From assembly GCA_019916065.1 (NCBI GenBank), contig CM034236.1:14399167-14463166 (forward strand): a stretch of DNA of 64,000 nucleotides, given 5' to 3'. Below the pieces are notes generated by a model. It had not been told where the DNA came from. It saw only the letters and a program-made list of their open reading frames with translations, and searched no databases. The DNA is from Vitellaria paradoxa. Lineage: Eukaryota > Streptophyta > Magnoliopsida > Ericales > Sapotaceae. A program made the translations under genes and the position numbers. Each line of letters begins with the position of its first letter. The stretch's first letter is position 1. Of the stretch, positions 1 through 10,954 are shown in pieces.

Positions 1-1378
1 TTGGTCAATTGCCCTCTTTGAGAGAACTTACTACTGAAAACATGGAAAGTATATGTTAAAAACCGTGCACACAATTTTGGATCACGCAATACACAAACTA
101 AAGTATAGAAAAGAGAAGAAAAATAGACAACAAGATTTACGTGATTCGACTGTAAAGTTTACGTCCACGAGTAAGAGACAGGAGAAATTTTATTACGATG
201 AAAATAGAAAAGTTACAACGCTGGCCGGCTTTTCTCTTGATACTCTAAAAAGAAAATCCCAAAACCCTAATATTTATATAGGTCCATACTGCCAGGGGGG
301 CGTCAGTGGTGGGCTTCGGGCTTGGGCCTATTAGCCCGTGCCCTCCGCAATCACCACAGACCTTCAAAAAATATCCAAACAGGTCGCTCCGTGAGACTTT
401 CGGATCAGGTTATAATTCCGGGGCCCAAAAATAAAAAATACAAGCCACATCAACAGTATAACAATGGTGGGTCTGGAGTTTTACGGCTGTGGTGGCAATG
501 TTAATTCTTTGGTCAAGCATCCCTTTCAATCCTTGAAGAAACTATGCTTTAGACATATGAAGCACTGGGAGGAATGGTCTCCTATTTCAGGGGCTGAAGA
601 GTTCTTCTCTCAACTTGAAATCCTTCTTATAGAGGATTGCCCGGAGCTAATTGGGTCCTTACCCGCTCATATTCCGTCATTGGTGGAACTAGAGATTCTT
701 GGTTGCCCAAAGCTTTTGCCTTTTCCTGTGTTGGGAATCTCTTGCAAGCTTCAGTATGTAAAAATCGGAGAATCTGAAAACATTGAAGCCCTTTCCGAAA
801 TTATTCCAGAGGAGGATCATGGGAGGGTTGGGCTGAATTCTTCACTCCAGATTCTCAGTATTGGTGGCTTCTGGAAGCTCAGGTTGCTGCCAGAACGAGT
901 GCATCCACTCCTCCAATCTCTCTCCGAGTTGACAATACGGAGCTGTCCAGAAATTAAGTATTTTCCAGAAGGGTGTCTACCTTCCAATTTACAGTCACTT
1001 ATAATCAATGGTTGTACAAAACTCAAGGCCCTGCCAAAACAAATGTCCGCCCTCCAATCTCTTCAACATTTGTGGATTGAAAGTTGTTCAGAAATTCAGT
1101 CATTTCCACTGTTGCCCTCCACTCTTGAGTCACTCGCCATTGAAGATCTTCCAAATCTCAGATCTCTGGGGAGCCTTCACCTCCTTGTCTCTCTCCAACA
1201 CTTGTGGATTAGAAGTTTTCCTAAACTCGAGTCCTTGCCAGAAGATGGGCTTCCCCCCTCCCTTTGTCGGCTACATATCATGAAATGTCCACTCTTGGAA
1301 CCTCGTTTGCAAAGGGACAATGGAGATGAATGGCACAAGATTGCTCACATACCCTACATCGAAATCCGTCCATTCTAA
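1..1378 (+). pseudogene. 3' LRR end of a CC-NBS-LRR resistance gene, broken by a solo LTR
   Basis: This is the C-terminal leucine-rich-repeat part of an RPP13-like CNL gene whose 5' part lies left of the window. Bases 3-53 and 461-1378 align codon for codon with the LRR end of the complete paralogue at 18014-21639. The open part begins at a fortuitous ATG (464) that replaces a Glu codon of the paralogue and runs 304 codons. It shows repeated LRR units such as LPAHIPSLVELEI and ends in the family-typical tail GDEWHKIAHIPYIEI. Relative to the paralogue, one LRR stretch is missing after the GRVGLNSS segment. The 402-bp LTR at 54-455 plus its 5-bp duplication shifts the frame, and the second codon of the LTR is already TAA. 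The gene therefore cannot make a full receptor. The family assignment is clear; the state of the part outside the window is unknown. Confidence 0.88.
54..455. mobile_element. Solo LTR with 5-bp target duplication inside the LRR exon
   Basis: The 402-bp insert begins TGTTAAAA and ends CATCAACA, the TG...CA ends of an LTR. It is flanked by the direct repeat GTATA (49-53 and 456-460). Removing the insert and one GTATA gives a sequence that aligns without gaps to the intact paralogue at about 20652-20679. There is no internal region or second LTR, so this is a solo LTR left by LTR-LTR recombination. It carries a TACGTCCACG motif (about 160-169) that I associate with plant LTR fragments. The parent family is not identified and strand cannot be decided. 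Confidence 0.88.
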
Positions 1379-3407
1379 ATGATCAGGCAGCTGGCACTAC
1401 TATAAATAGAATCTTATGTCTTGCATCTCCTCATTCAGGTACTAATTAATTAATTCTCTAAACTACTCTTTTCGAACATTTTTTTTTTCTGGCAATTGAT
1501 TACATATATTTACCTGCTGATTGTCTAATTAATTAATTCTCTAATATTAGTTGGTACCATTCCCACTTCTTATTTCTTAGTAAGACAGGTGCCGCAAACG
1601 TTAATTCTGTCATTTCTACCATTCTATGCCCACTTAATTAATTCTTGTAATTAACCTGTTTCATGAACTATATATTCCATTAAAAGTTAAAATTATTATA
1701 ATATTTTATTAATTAAGTTTCTTAGTTAGTTTATTTACATGTAGAAAAAAATTCATATTTAGATATTAATTTTATTTTATTTAGAATTGGTTTTAAAATA
1801 ATTATCAATTTTAGAATATTTAGTTATGTTTCTAAATATTTTTTAAAATATTTCATTTATCTTAGTACTGAAGTTAGGAACATACCAGAGTTGGTAGTTA
1901 TCTTACTTTCTTATTTTACATTATTTTCTTCTCCAATTTTAGTTATATTTTTTTAAAATTTTTTCTATTTAAACCTTGTAAGCCTATAGAGCTCTTTGGT
2001 AATTTTTGACTAATAAGATATTTATTAGAGTAGTAAATGAGTTTTGTTTTTAGATATTCTTTGACTAAACAAGAATTAACTCTATCTCTCATTTTTCATG
2101 AACTTCCCCGCATCAGAATGTTATATATACATATATTACTAATTTACTTTACGAATATTTCTTATTATAAAATGCTTACTCCGCAACTGTTGTGTCTATT
2201 ATGAACTTATAATATTTCGTGTAGTGTTTATCCTTGTTTATGCTTGAATTGAATTATATAAAGCTGGTGGGGCTCAAAGTAAATAATGCTGTAGATCTAA
2301 TACTTTGCTATTCATGTGCCGCCCTTGTTTAGTTAGAGCCCATTTGTTAACATTGTCTTTTTTTTTTTACGTTTAACTATTTATATTTTTTTGATTTTTG
2401 TTGTTATTTTTTTTTAAAATGAAAACTGAAATTGCATTTGAAAATGCAATAAAATATTTAATTTTATTATTTTACAAAAAGATAATTGAATTTAATAAAA
2501 TATATTCCATATTAATTAAATTAAATTAAATTAAATATTAATTGAGCTAATATTTATTAAAAATTTAATTCAATAAAATAATTTAATTATATTATTTATT
2601 AAAAATAATTTAATAAAATATATTACATATTAATTTAATTAATTTATTTATTAAAATTAATATAATTAATTTATTTATTAAAATTAATATAATAAAATAT
2701 GTTTCAAATTAATTTAATTAATTTAATTTCATTATTTATTAAAATTAATTTATTTACAGTTTAAAAAGTAAAAAATTGTATTTTCAAATTGAACAACCAA
2801 ATTAACTTGACATTAAATGAATGACTAAGGTTCAACTTTAGGAACCTAAAGTTAAAAGATAACTTCAATCCTCAATCCATAAATTAGGGGTTAACATAGA
2901 ATATTCAATATGATGATACATTTTCAGAGTGCCATGTAGGCATAAGCTAAATACACAATGTGAGATCGTGTTTGTAGTTTAGTTTGAATTTGTAAAATGA
3001 TATTATGTTTTTACCCTTTTTGAAAATGCAATATGGGATTGCATTTTCATTAAAAGCACTTTACTGATTTATTTTTCCTGAGTTGTACTTGATCAATTAT
3101 TTTTATAGTTAACAGTGAAAAAAGAAAAAAAGATAAATAATCTTAGACATCAAGGGAGCAAAAGTGAGCTAAAAAGAGCAGTGTAAATTATACATTTTCA
3201 ATTTCAACACATACACCTTGCATTAGCAAAATTAAACCCAAATAATAAAATTAAAAAGTCTATTGAAATTGTTACGTAGAAGAATATATATTCACAAAAT
3301 AACAAAGATTTGAGAGAATACATATGTTTATGAAGATTAAGCATACAAAAGGGGCGAAAATGTAAAAGATGAAGGAATAATTGCTTTTTTACTCCTTGTA
3401 CTTAATG
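1379..3407. other. Intergenic tract duplicated downstream of the complete CNL
   Basis: There is no gene here. The tract is very AT-rich, with long TTAA/ATTA runs at about 2430-2760. It aligns with 21640-24740 downstream of the complete CNL. Anchors are the block just after each stop codon (ATAAATAGAATCTTAT at about 1400 and 21631) and the stretch near 2240 and 23605. The counterpart contains a 1.1-kb long-TIR element that is absent here. Confidence 0.75.
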
Positions 3408-3473
3408 TGAAAAGTACTTACACCTCCTAAATTTTAAAAATCTATCTTTGCACCCATTACTTAATGGGAAAAG

Positions 3474-4066
3474 CATTGTTTTAAAAACCGGACCGAACCG
3501 GCTGGTTCAACCGATTGAACTAGAAACCGATCCAAGAAACGGTTCGGTTAACCAGTAAAACTCGGTAGGAGCTTGAACCGGCCGAAAACCGGTGACCCAC
3601 CGGTTCAACCGGTGCTGATTTTGACAGTTGAACGGGGCTGTTTTTTTAATTTTTTTAAATGATAAAACTAATACGCACCAGCCTAAAATCGAACCTGGGT
3701 TTATTTTGTGGTAAAGTACTATTATTCCACTGAACCACTAATATTTGTTGTTTCTTATTTTTGCTTGGTTTTACTTATATAATATATTAGTTTTAAGTGA
3801 TTTTATTTTACAACACATTTTGTTGACATTTTTATCAATAAAACGAAACAAAGTAGAAACAAGTAGAAGAATATATGAAAAATATAAGTTTTTAAAATTA
3901 TTATAGTATTGTAACAATATTTTTATATTGTATTTATATATTTAAATATATTTATGATGTCACGGTTCAACTCTGGTTCAATTCCAATTGAACCAACGGT
4001 TGAACCACTAACCCGTGACCCGGTTGCTTTTCTGGTTCGTTGAACGGTCCGGTTTGTAAAACATTG
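3474..4066. mobile_element. hAT-like TIR element carrying a tRNA-Gly relic
   Basis: The 593-bp element has inverted ends of about 22 bp. The left end begins CATTGTTTTAAAAACCGGAC and the reverse complement of the right end begins CAATGTTTTACAAACCGGAC. It is flanked by an imperfect 8-bp duplication (GGGAAAAG / GTGAAAAG), as expected for hAT. Inside are many ACCGGTT motifs near both ends and a tRNA-like block. There is no transposase, so it is non-autonomous. It is absent at the equivalent site of unit C (about 24750-24790), so it inserted after the unit duplicated. Confidence 0.72.
3674..3746 (-). pseudogene. Degenerate tRNA-Gly-like sequence inside the hAT-like element
   Basis: Read on the minus strand, the block has an A-box-like TGGTTCAGTGG, then AATAATAGTAC, then a B-box-like GGTTCGATTTT, then GGCTGGTGCG. 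This follows the order and spacing of plant tRNA-Gly(GCC). The 5' acceptor strand has decayed (it no longer pairs with the GGTGCG at the 3' side) and the anticodon triplet reads ACC instead of GCC. It is unlikely to be a functional tRNA. The A and B boxes might still bind TFIIIC. Confidence 0.6.
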
Positions 4067-4489
4067 GTGAAAAGTACTTACATCTCCTAGACTTTAAAAA
4101 TCTATCTTTGCACCCATTGTATTTTGAATTAAAATAAAAATATTAAAAAAACTGTCAAAGAAATTAAATGTTTTGACTCTAAGTAACTTTAAGAATTGTA
4201 TTTATACCCCCTGTAGTTTATTTATCCACACTTATACTTCTTGATTCAATTTGATTTTAATAAATATTTTTATTTTTTCACTTAAAAATTAACACTGTCC
4301 ACAACTTCACTTTAGACCAAAATATAATAGGTAGGTTGTTAAAGTTTAGGGGATGAAAGTGATTTTCATCTTTTAAGTACAGGGGTAAACAAACAATTAT
4401 CCTAAAAAGGGGGACAAAATTTAACAAGAAGAACGATTTTGAAAAAAAGGGACCCTCAACAAATTGGAAAAACACATATTTCTCTACTT

Positions 4490-5560
4490 AATGTAGTAGT
4501 GTTTATGTTCCCACATGCTGGCGCTATGCATGATTGGAGGTTCTGTAATGGCTTGTCGATGAATTGGCTGTTCTGTTCAGTGGTCTTGCTTTTGTTGCTG
4601 CTCCTCTGCCCCTACCTTGATTGCTGCATTGTTTCTTCACTGCATTGGACTAGTCCTGCTTGCTGTGTTCTGCGGAGATTTGGACGATTGCACATCGGAC
4701 TACTTGCTGGTTTGCTATGTGGAATTGATCATCTCTGTTGTCTTCTGTTTCTTGTTTTCTTGTTGCTGATGTTTTGCTTGCTCTGTTGCACCGATTGCTG
4801 GGGTGGTGGTTGCTGGTTTCTACCGCTTAATGTCCGCTTGCTACCTTTTTGCTGATGTTTGCTATCTGACTGAAGTGAAGACTGAAGGCTGGTTCTTCGT
4901 CCCTGCTTTTGCTGGCACTTGGTTCTGGTTTCTAGCTAACGGCATTGGTGATTGTTCTGCTGGCATTGCTGCTTCTGTCATGCTGCTATTCACTGATGCT
5001 GGTTTGCTGCTAATTGAGTATTGTTTGAGAATTATGGTTGATTGTTGGTTGCTTATGCCTGCTGCTGCTTTGCTGCTTCCTTGGCTCTATTGTGTTACTG
5101 GTGGAGTCTCTCTTTGCCTGTGCCGGACAGTGTGCTGCGTTGTGAAATAGTGGAATGCTGCTCTGTCGTTTTCTGTCTATGTCTGCTCTATTGTTGCTGC
5201 TCTGATGAAGCTGCTTGTTGATACTTGCTGTTGTGTCTGTTTTGCTGAATTGAGAATAGCTATACATATTTTTTGGTTTAGTTGCTGTGATTTGAGTCAT
5301 TTCGTATTACTACAGGTTATGTTTTGGTCTGTCGTTTTGTTTGCTGTTTGAGTTTTGGCGCCGTTAAATTATTGTTTGAAACCTTTTTGGATAATGCTGG
5401 TTATCATGGGGCATAGGCTACTAGCTTATAGGTTGCTCCAGATTACCTTGAAGCTTGTTGTTGAGCTTGTGTCTCCGAGGGTCTGCCCTGCATTATTATT
5501 ATTATTGTTATTATTATTATTATTACTATTATATGCAAGTTTTGGGTGAAATTGCAATCT
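4490..5560. other. TGCT-rich conserved non-coding segment, unit A copy
   Basis: This block is rich in T, G and C on the plus strand and contrasts with the AT-rich DNA around it. It has many TGCT repeats and ends in a (TTA)n tract near 5494-5530. It matches 25185-26215 in unit C closely: between about 4991 and 5350 I count around 10 mismatches and no large indels, while flanking DNA differs more and carries many indels. ORFs exist on both strands, including a 96-codon minus-strand ORF at 5010-5300. Several of the few differences change amino acids, so coding is not supported. An acceptor-like TATTACTACAG sits near 5306-5316. A transcribed non-coding exon or old repeat body is possible; identity unknown. 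Confidence 0.55.
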
Positions 5561-8500
5561 TGGAAAATAATCTATATTAGCTAGCTAAGGGTGGAATGAG
5601 GTCAGGAGCAATCCAAAGAGAAGATTGCCGTGAACGACTAATTGATGAATCATTCAGTGAAAAAGAAAAAGAGGTCCGACCCGAGAAAAGAAAACATAAG
5701 ATCGCATTTGATTTGTATTTGTATTTTTTGTTTTCTATTTGTTATTTTTTGTTTTTTTTTCGTTTTAAGGTTCATATTTTTAAGAATACTAAAGTGTATC
5801 TAGTTTGATATATTTTATTTTTTATGATTTGAAATTTTTTTTATTTTAGATTAAAAATACTCGAAATAACTTTTAATCATTTTGTATTTAATGTGTAAAC
5901 TTATTTTCTGTTTTTTAAAATAAAATTTGAAAATACAAGTAATCAAATATATTTTGAGCTCAAATATCTCAATTTCCATGTATTGATCATGCTAATGTAA
6001 ATATTAAATTAAGTAAAAATTAGGGTATCTCCTATAATCCTTTTGTATAACGGGGGTATGTCCCCTAATTACTTGTAAATTTGTTTTCATTAATCTCGAT
6101 TAACTTATTTACCAAGGAAAAAAAATATTTTAAATTGTTTTTGTTGTTTTTCAAAGTACAAAATACAAAATGGACTCTAAATTCTTAAAAAAAAATCACT
6201 TCTGTTGAGTTTCTAAAATTGTATTCAGGAAAAAGGAATTATTTTATTAAAAAAAACATTTTCATGTAATTTTCTCTTTAATTAACGTTCTCGTTACACG
6301 TTCGAATCTTGTGACTTTGGAATGGATATATATAAAATTCCTAGTCTTGTCAATTAGAAAACTGCTAGTTTTGGCCATCGGCTGTCGTCATTGGAGGAGG
6401 GAAACGGCATCACCTGGAGAAAAATGATTGAAATGGGAGGAGAGAGATTGTTCGCCGTATGACATACATTGAAATTGGCAAGTACATACAAAAGAAAAGA
6501 CATCTAAAATTATACTACTAAAGTATGGATCCGATCCTAGGTTCCATAAATCGCCACCCAAATCAATTTTTGAATTCGTAAATTCTTATTCAATTAATGA
6601 ATTAGTTTAATTTATTCGAATTTTAAATGATTTCAATTTTTTCTTTTCACTTTATGAAAAAAAAAAATAAAAAAAAACATAACGATGTTAGGATGAGTTA
6701 AAATAAAATGAATTCTTACCGCGCTTAAGTAACGTAAAAATATCAAGGATAGTAATGAATGATTTGAAATTACTTATTTTGTAAACAAATATATATATAT
6801 ATCATACAAAATTCAAACATGAAAAAATCAAGGCAATATTTAGTTTAGAAAATATTTATTGTTTTATGTGAAAAATGATATTTTGTTATTTTTTATTTTT
6901 TAGAAAAGTTATATTATTTTCCAAAATAGACTTTAAACCAAACATATTTTTCAAAAATTTTCATTTTCTAGAAAAATGAAAATAAAAAATAAGTGAAAAA
7001 AAAAAAAAACAACCAACAGCCCCTAAAGATTCAGTTTAAAAAAAAAAAACCCAAAAGAAATCTGATTTTATAATTTTTTTTTTAATTTTTTCCGATCAAG
7101 TTTTGATATGTGTCACTTTTATAAATTTTTTTTTTATTTGTATTTTTACTAAACAAACGCCAATTTTAAGAAAATCGAAAACATGTAAAAAAAAGTAGCC
7201 CGTAAAAATTTGTTTCAATATTTGTTATTATTTTATTCAAAAATATATCTAAATCTTTTTAATTGACGCTTATATATATATTTTTTTAAATAGCACTTTA
7301 TACTTTTGCCCTCACTTTGCTTTTGCTTTTGATGCAGTGTTTAGAAATTTAGAGGACTTAGGCAAAACTTTTAAGAGACCAAAAATATGCAACTCCATAT
7401 TATAACTTTTTTTTTTTTTTTTTTGTAACTGTTAGTAACAAATGTATAAAAAGCACCACGTTTAGATTAAATTAATTTTTCAACTCTGCTTTTTTATTTT
7501 TTTATTTTTCATAATTACATTCATATTTTTTATTTGACATATTCTTTACTATAAAGTAAAAATTGTAATTAAAAAATAGGCCATCACAGTATCTAACTAA
7601 CAATACAAATTTAGTTTTCAAACAAAAATAAAAAACCAAAATCAAATAATCAACACAAATAAAAAAAATTATAAATAAACTAAAAATAAAAAAAATTATG
7701 TAACAATATAACCTGGTATCAAGATGTAACAATAGAACCCCACTCTCTCTCTCTCTTCCTTCTCAAAATGTTTAACAACTCCTTAAGTGGTTGGACCCGA
7801 TTAACACTCATTAGGAATTCAAATCCTAATCCACCCATAGGTAATCAAATTAGTTTTTAAAATATAAAATAAAATCATAACTTTCACTTCTGGTCTATTT
7901 ATTTCTTTGATGACAGTAATATTTCTTGCTGCAAGAGATAAACAGGAGGAGGAACAAGGGCGATGCATATAGCAGTGCAAGATCACAATCAAGCCCCAGC
8001 TTTTAGAGGGACAATGATCTCTGCAATGCCTAAATCTTACATATTTCACAGATTAGCAGCCCCATCTCATAACATGATTTGTAATCCCATCGTTTACAAA
8101 TCCAATCACAAGCCATTAAACTAGAAAATATCGTGTGTGTGTATATATTTATATACATACAAACATGTAAAAGTTTCAAAATGTGTATATATATACACAT
8201 AGATACATATAAACAAACATGTAAAGGTTTCAAAATTAAACTCATTTGTTCAATAGTTAACAAGAAAAAAACCACAGCCAGCCAGCAAGATTATCTGCTA
8301 ATAAGAAGGATAAAAAACATTTTCAACAAAAGGACATCAAACACACCAAACTAGATAAAAGTTCAATTGCCTAGCATAGAAGATCTCAAAATTGCAAAAC
8401 CATTACCTTTTAAATTAGTAGGTCCCACAAAAGAAAAAATTTTGAAATTCCAGGACTCCATCACCCCCCTCGGGGGACAATGTAATGCTTCTTCCTAATA

Positions 8501-8617
8501 TTGCATCTATTTGAAATGCATCCTACAAGTATAATGAGGTCTTGAGACCCATAAAGATGGAATGTGCCTCCAAAGCCCAATACAAAAAACTCTCTAAAAT
8601 GGACTACCGAGACATTT
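5561..8617. other. AT-rich intergenic tract shared with unit C
   Basis: I see no gene. The tract aligns in pieces with 26216-30032. It includes an old repeat relic (about 5690-6000, also in unit C), poly-A/T runs and short TA arrays. Units C and A differ by two clean insertions present only in C (26686-27080 and 28040-28368). The 70-codon ORF at 5596-5808 has its counterpart at 26268-26480 changed by indels, so I do not call it a gene. Confidence 0.65.
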
Positions 8618-8825
8618 TCACTCTGTCATTCGGTATTGTCCACTTCTAGATGCTTGGTTGCTAGAAAGCCCTCTATCTTGCCGAGCATTTGTTGGTAGAA
8701 ACCATTTCCTCTTGGTCTGTTGTAGTCGCCCCCATCCTAGCCATTTCCCATACCAAAACTCCTACCACCAAAACGTCCCCTCAATGCCTTTGTCAGGTAG
8801 CCACCCTTGCCCCTCTACCCCGGCC
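8618..8825 (-). pseudogene. Last exon of a G3BP-like (NTF2/RRM) gene, unit A copy, broken
   Basis: On the minus strand an acceptor TTTTAAACAG (ending at 8826) is followed by a sequence colinear with the intact exon at 30033-30238. Recognisable pieces are LRGRFGGRSFG and DGGDYNRPRGNGFY. Small indels and in-frame stops (a TAG near the exon start and another in the middle) break the frame. The preceding exon seen in unit C (32858-32936) has no counterpart here, because its region is missing from unit A. It is a pseudogene fragment of a stress-granule type RNA-binding protein. Family identification rests on the RG-rich tail and the better-preserved unit C copy. Confidence 0.7.
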
Positions 8826-10446
8826 CTGTTTAAAATGAACCAATTATAAGACAAGTGCGTCAGACGAAAAATATTCTGGGGTATTATTGTTCTGAAGCAG
8901 CCAGTTTAGTGATATACTACGGAAATTATACATGTGTATGGCGTCGGAATAGATACAATACAAAAACAAATGCAGAAAGAAGCTAAAAATAATGTAGTAG
9001 AAACGAATTGAAGGACTAAAAAAAGACCATGATTAACTCAAACTGCCCATTGAGAATGGGAAGTTGAATTTTGTCTCTGCTATGCTATAGAGTTAAAGAT
9101 CTAATAACGAAGATACAAGAAAAAGAATAGCAAAGAATCTTACATTTCAACCTAAAGGACTTTGAAAGAAAAATGCTTAGAAAGCTTACCTCTAGAAGGC
9201 AGGAGGGAGGGTTGTGCACATTTTATGACCTGAAATCAAGGTTACCAAATTGCTCTACTTTTCTAATAACCACAAAATGAGAGAATTAGACGGTTTATAT
9301 CATGTAATCAGACTTTTTCACTATAACTCGCTCTAATGATTTAGATTGTCGAGAACCAAAATTGTAAGATGCTGATTACCATGCACCGAATGTGATGAAA
9401 TTTCAATGATAAATCTAAATGGGCTCCCAAAAAAGGAACAAAATCAAGATGTTGAAAACTGGATCTGGATTCCTTTCCCCCCAAAGCGTATGATAGTTAA
9501 TATGGAACTGGCCAATTATTGATTTAGGTTTTGACATGGTCACGTAATATTCGATTTCCATACATGTTTAGCAGTGGGGTAATTTCATGGATCTAATCAT
9601 AAAAGTATCCTCTTTTAATGAATATACACATCTACGTAATGAAATACCAAATTAACATAACTTAATAAAAACGTAAGTTAAAAGATCTAATAACAAGATA
9701 AAACTACAGACGAACCAAGTGTTCTTCAAGCTACTTGTGAATGTGCTCGTTAAGAACTCGTTTATACTCACTTAATAAGCTAAATAAACAAGTTTGAACA
9801 CATTTTTCAAACTCAATAAACAAACAAGTCAAACTCAAACAAGGGTAAGCTTGACTCAGTAAAACTCGCAAACAAGCTTGCTTATAATTCGTGAATAGAC
9901 TTGTTTAAATGTTTATGATTAAATGCGTTTACAGCTTGGGAACATTGTTACTTGGTTTATTTACACTACTTGCAATCTAAAACCTATTATGTATGTTATT
10001 ATTATGAACCAACCACCGTACAGAGTGAAATTTATATACACTTTTATCGTAGGGATTATGGAGATAAAAATAAGAAATACAAAATATAAAACAAACTGAA
10101 ACAAATGTTTCTAATTGTATGTGTTCTCCATTATTGTTTTATTTTTTTTAATATGAAAAAGCTCTCCCTCATAAGGCTAAGGTACTCTATCTTCCAACTG
10201 CGATCGATAAAACTATTCCTTGGTGGTTAGACATTGATAAATGCAATTGATTTTAGTGGTATTCATTAAACCATCGCGGAATCAAAACACATCTTATTCT
10301 AGTTAAGGCTAAAATACCTGCCGCAACCTCAACCCCACCCTACTGGGGAGCAAGGGGGTTGATGAGGAATGGATAGCTACTTGCTGTGGTTGCTTTGCTC
10401 CATTCTGTGATTAAATGGCTGGCTCGATGTATTTCTTTTTTTTGAA
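8826..10446. other. Former G3BP intron joined to former IPMI intron (deletion junction near 9941)
   Basis: Bases 8826 to about 9940 align with the G3BP-like intron of unit C (30239 to about 31590). From about 9941 on, the sequence aligns with the last IPMI intron of unit C (from about 49745). The switch lies near ACATTGTTACTTGG. In unit C these points are about 18 kb apart. No gene is present in this tract. Confidence 0.72.
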
Positions 10447-10568
10447 ATGCTGTTATCCGAAGAATTAATTCTTCTCCTGCGCTGCTTTTATATATTCATA
10501 TATATGCTGGTATTTACTTGCTTAGATTATATAGACTTGTACAACTTAAAAAGGGCTTGTCATTATAG

Positions 10569-10954
10569 GTCTATGTGCATGGGCGGACTGAAGTTGGGGC
10601 TCTCTCGAACTGTAACGTGGATAGTTTGGCTTAAATTTTTTTATTTAGTTCAAAATTTTGATTTTTTTTTTTTTTTTTATATTTAGCCCACCTTAAATTT
10701 TTTAACTTAGCTCATTCTACTTTTAAATCTTTTATTTAACCTAAATTTTTTCAGTCCAGTCCATTCTATTTTTAAATATTTTATTCAGTCTAGATGAACT
10801 TTAAATTTTAAGTCCGCCTTTTGTGTGAATAACAAATAGAAACTTCCATGGTCGAATGGGGCATAAAGAAGGCCAAATTTATCTAGCTTCTCCATATGCA
10901 GCTGCTGTATCTCCTTTGACCGGCTTTGTCACTGATCCAAGGGAGTTTTTGTAG
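10569..10954 (+). pseudogene. Last exon of 3-isopropylmalate dehydratase large subunit, unit A copy, interrupted
   Basis: After the acceptor ATTATAG (ending at 10568) the exon starts GTC TAT GTG, equivalent to V-C/Y-V in the unit C exon. It is then split by a 242-bp hAT MITE and resumes near 10828. The second part reads [20 protein letters not shown], then [19 protein letters not shown] and a stop (10952-10954). This is the C-terminal end of the aconitase-family IPMI large subunit of leucine (and glucosinolate) biosynthesis. Upstream exons are absent from unit A, so this is an orphan exon. The family match is strong because the [15 protein letters not shown] block is highly characteristic. 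Confidence 0.85.
10578..10819. mobile_element. hAT-like MITE in the IPMI exon (CATGGGCGGAC family)
   Basis: The 242-bp insert starts CATGGGCGGACTG and ends AAGTCCGCCT, giving inverted ends around GGCGGACT. It is flanked by TCTATGTG (10570-10577) and TTTGTGTG (10820-10827), both derivable from TCTGTGTG in the intact exon at 50341-50348, so the target duplication is 8 bp. The interior is AT-rich and non-coding. The left end matches that of the intron-forming element at 18358-18540. Confidence 0.8.

Noticed and set aside
464..1378. Could be a separate LRR-only gene starting at ATG 464
   Set aside because: The ATG aligns to an internal codon of the complete CNL and lies directly after the solo LTR duplication, so it is a remnant frame and not an independent gene.
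5010..5300. Conserved 96-codon minus-strand ORF, also at 25697-25987
   Set aside because: The ORF is kept in both units, but most of the few nucleotide differences alter amino acids and the product is low complexity. The whole surrounding block is conserved, not just the ORF.
5596..5808. 70-codon ORF starting MRSGAIQREDCRERL, with a similar ORF at 26268
   Set aside because: The unit C version has indels that change the frame length, and the second half is AT-run translation (Phe/Tyr/Leu). There is no recognisable domain.
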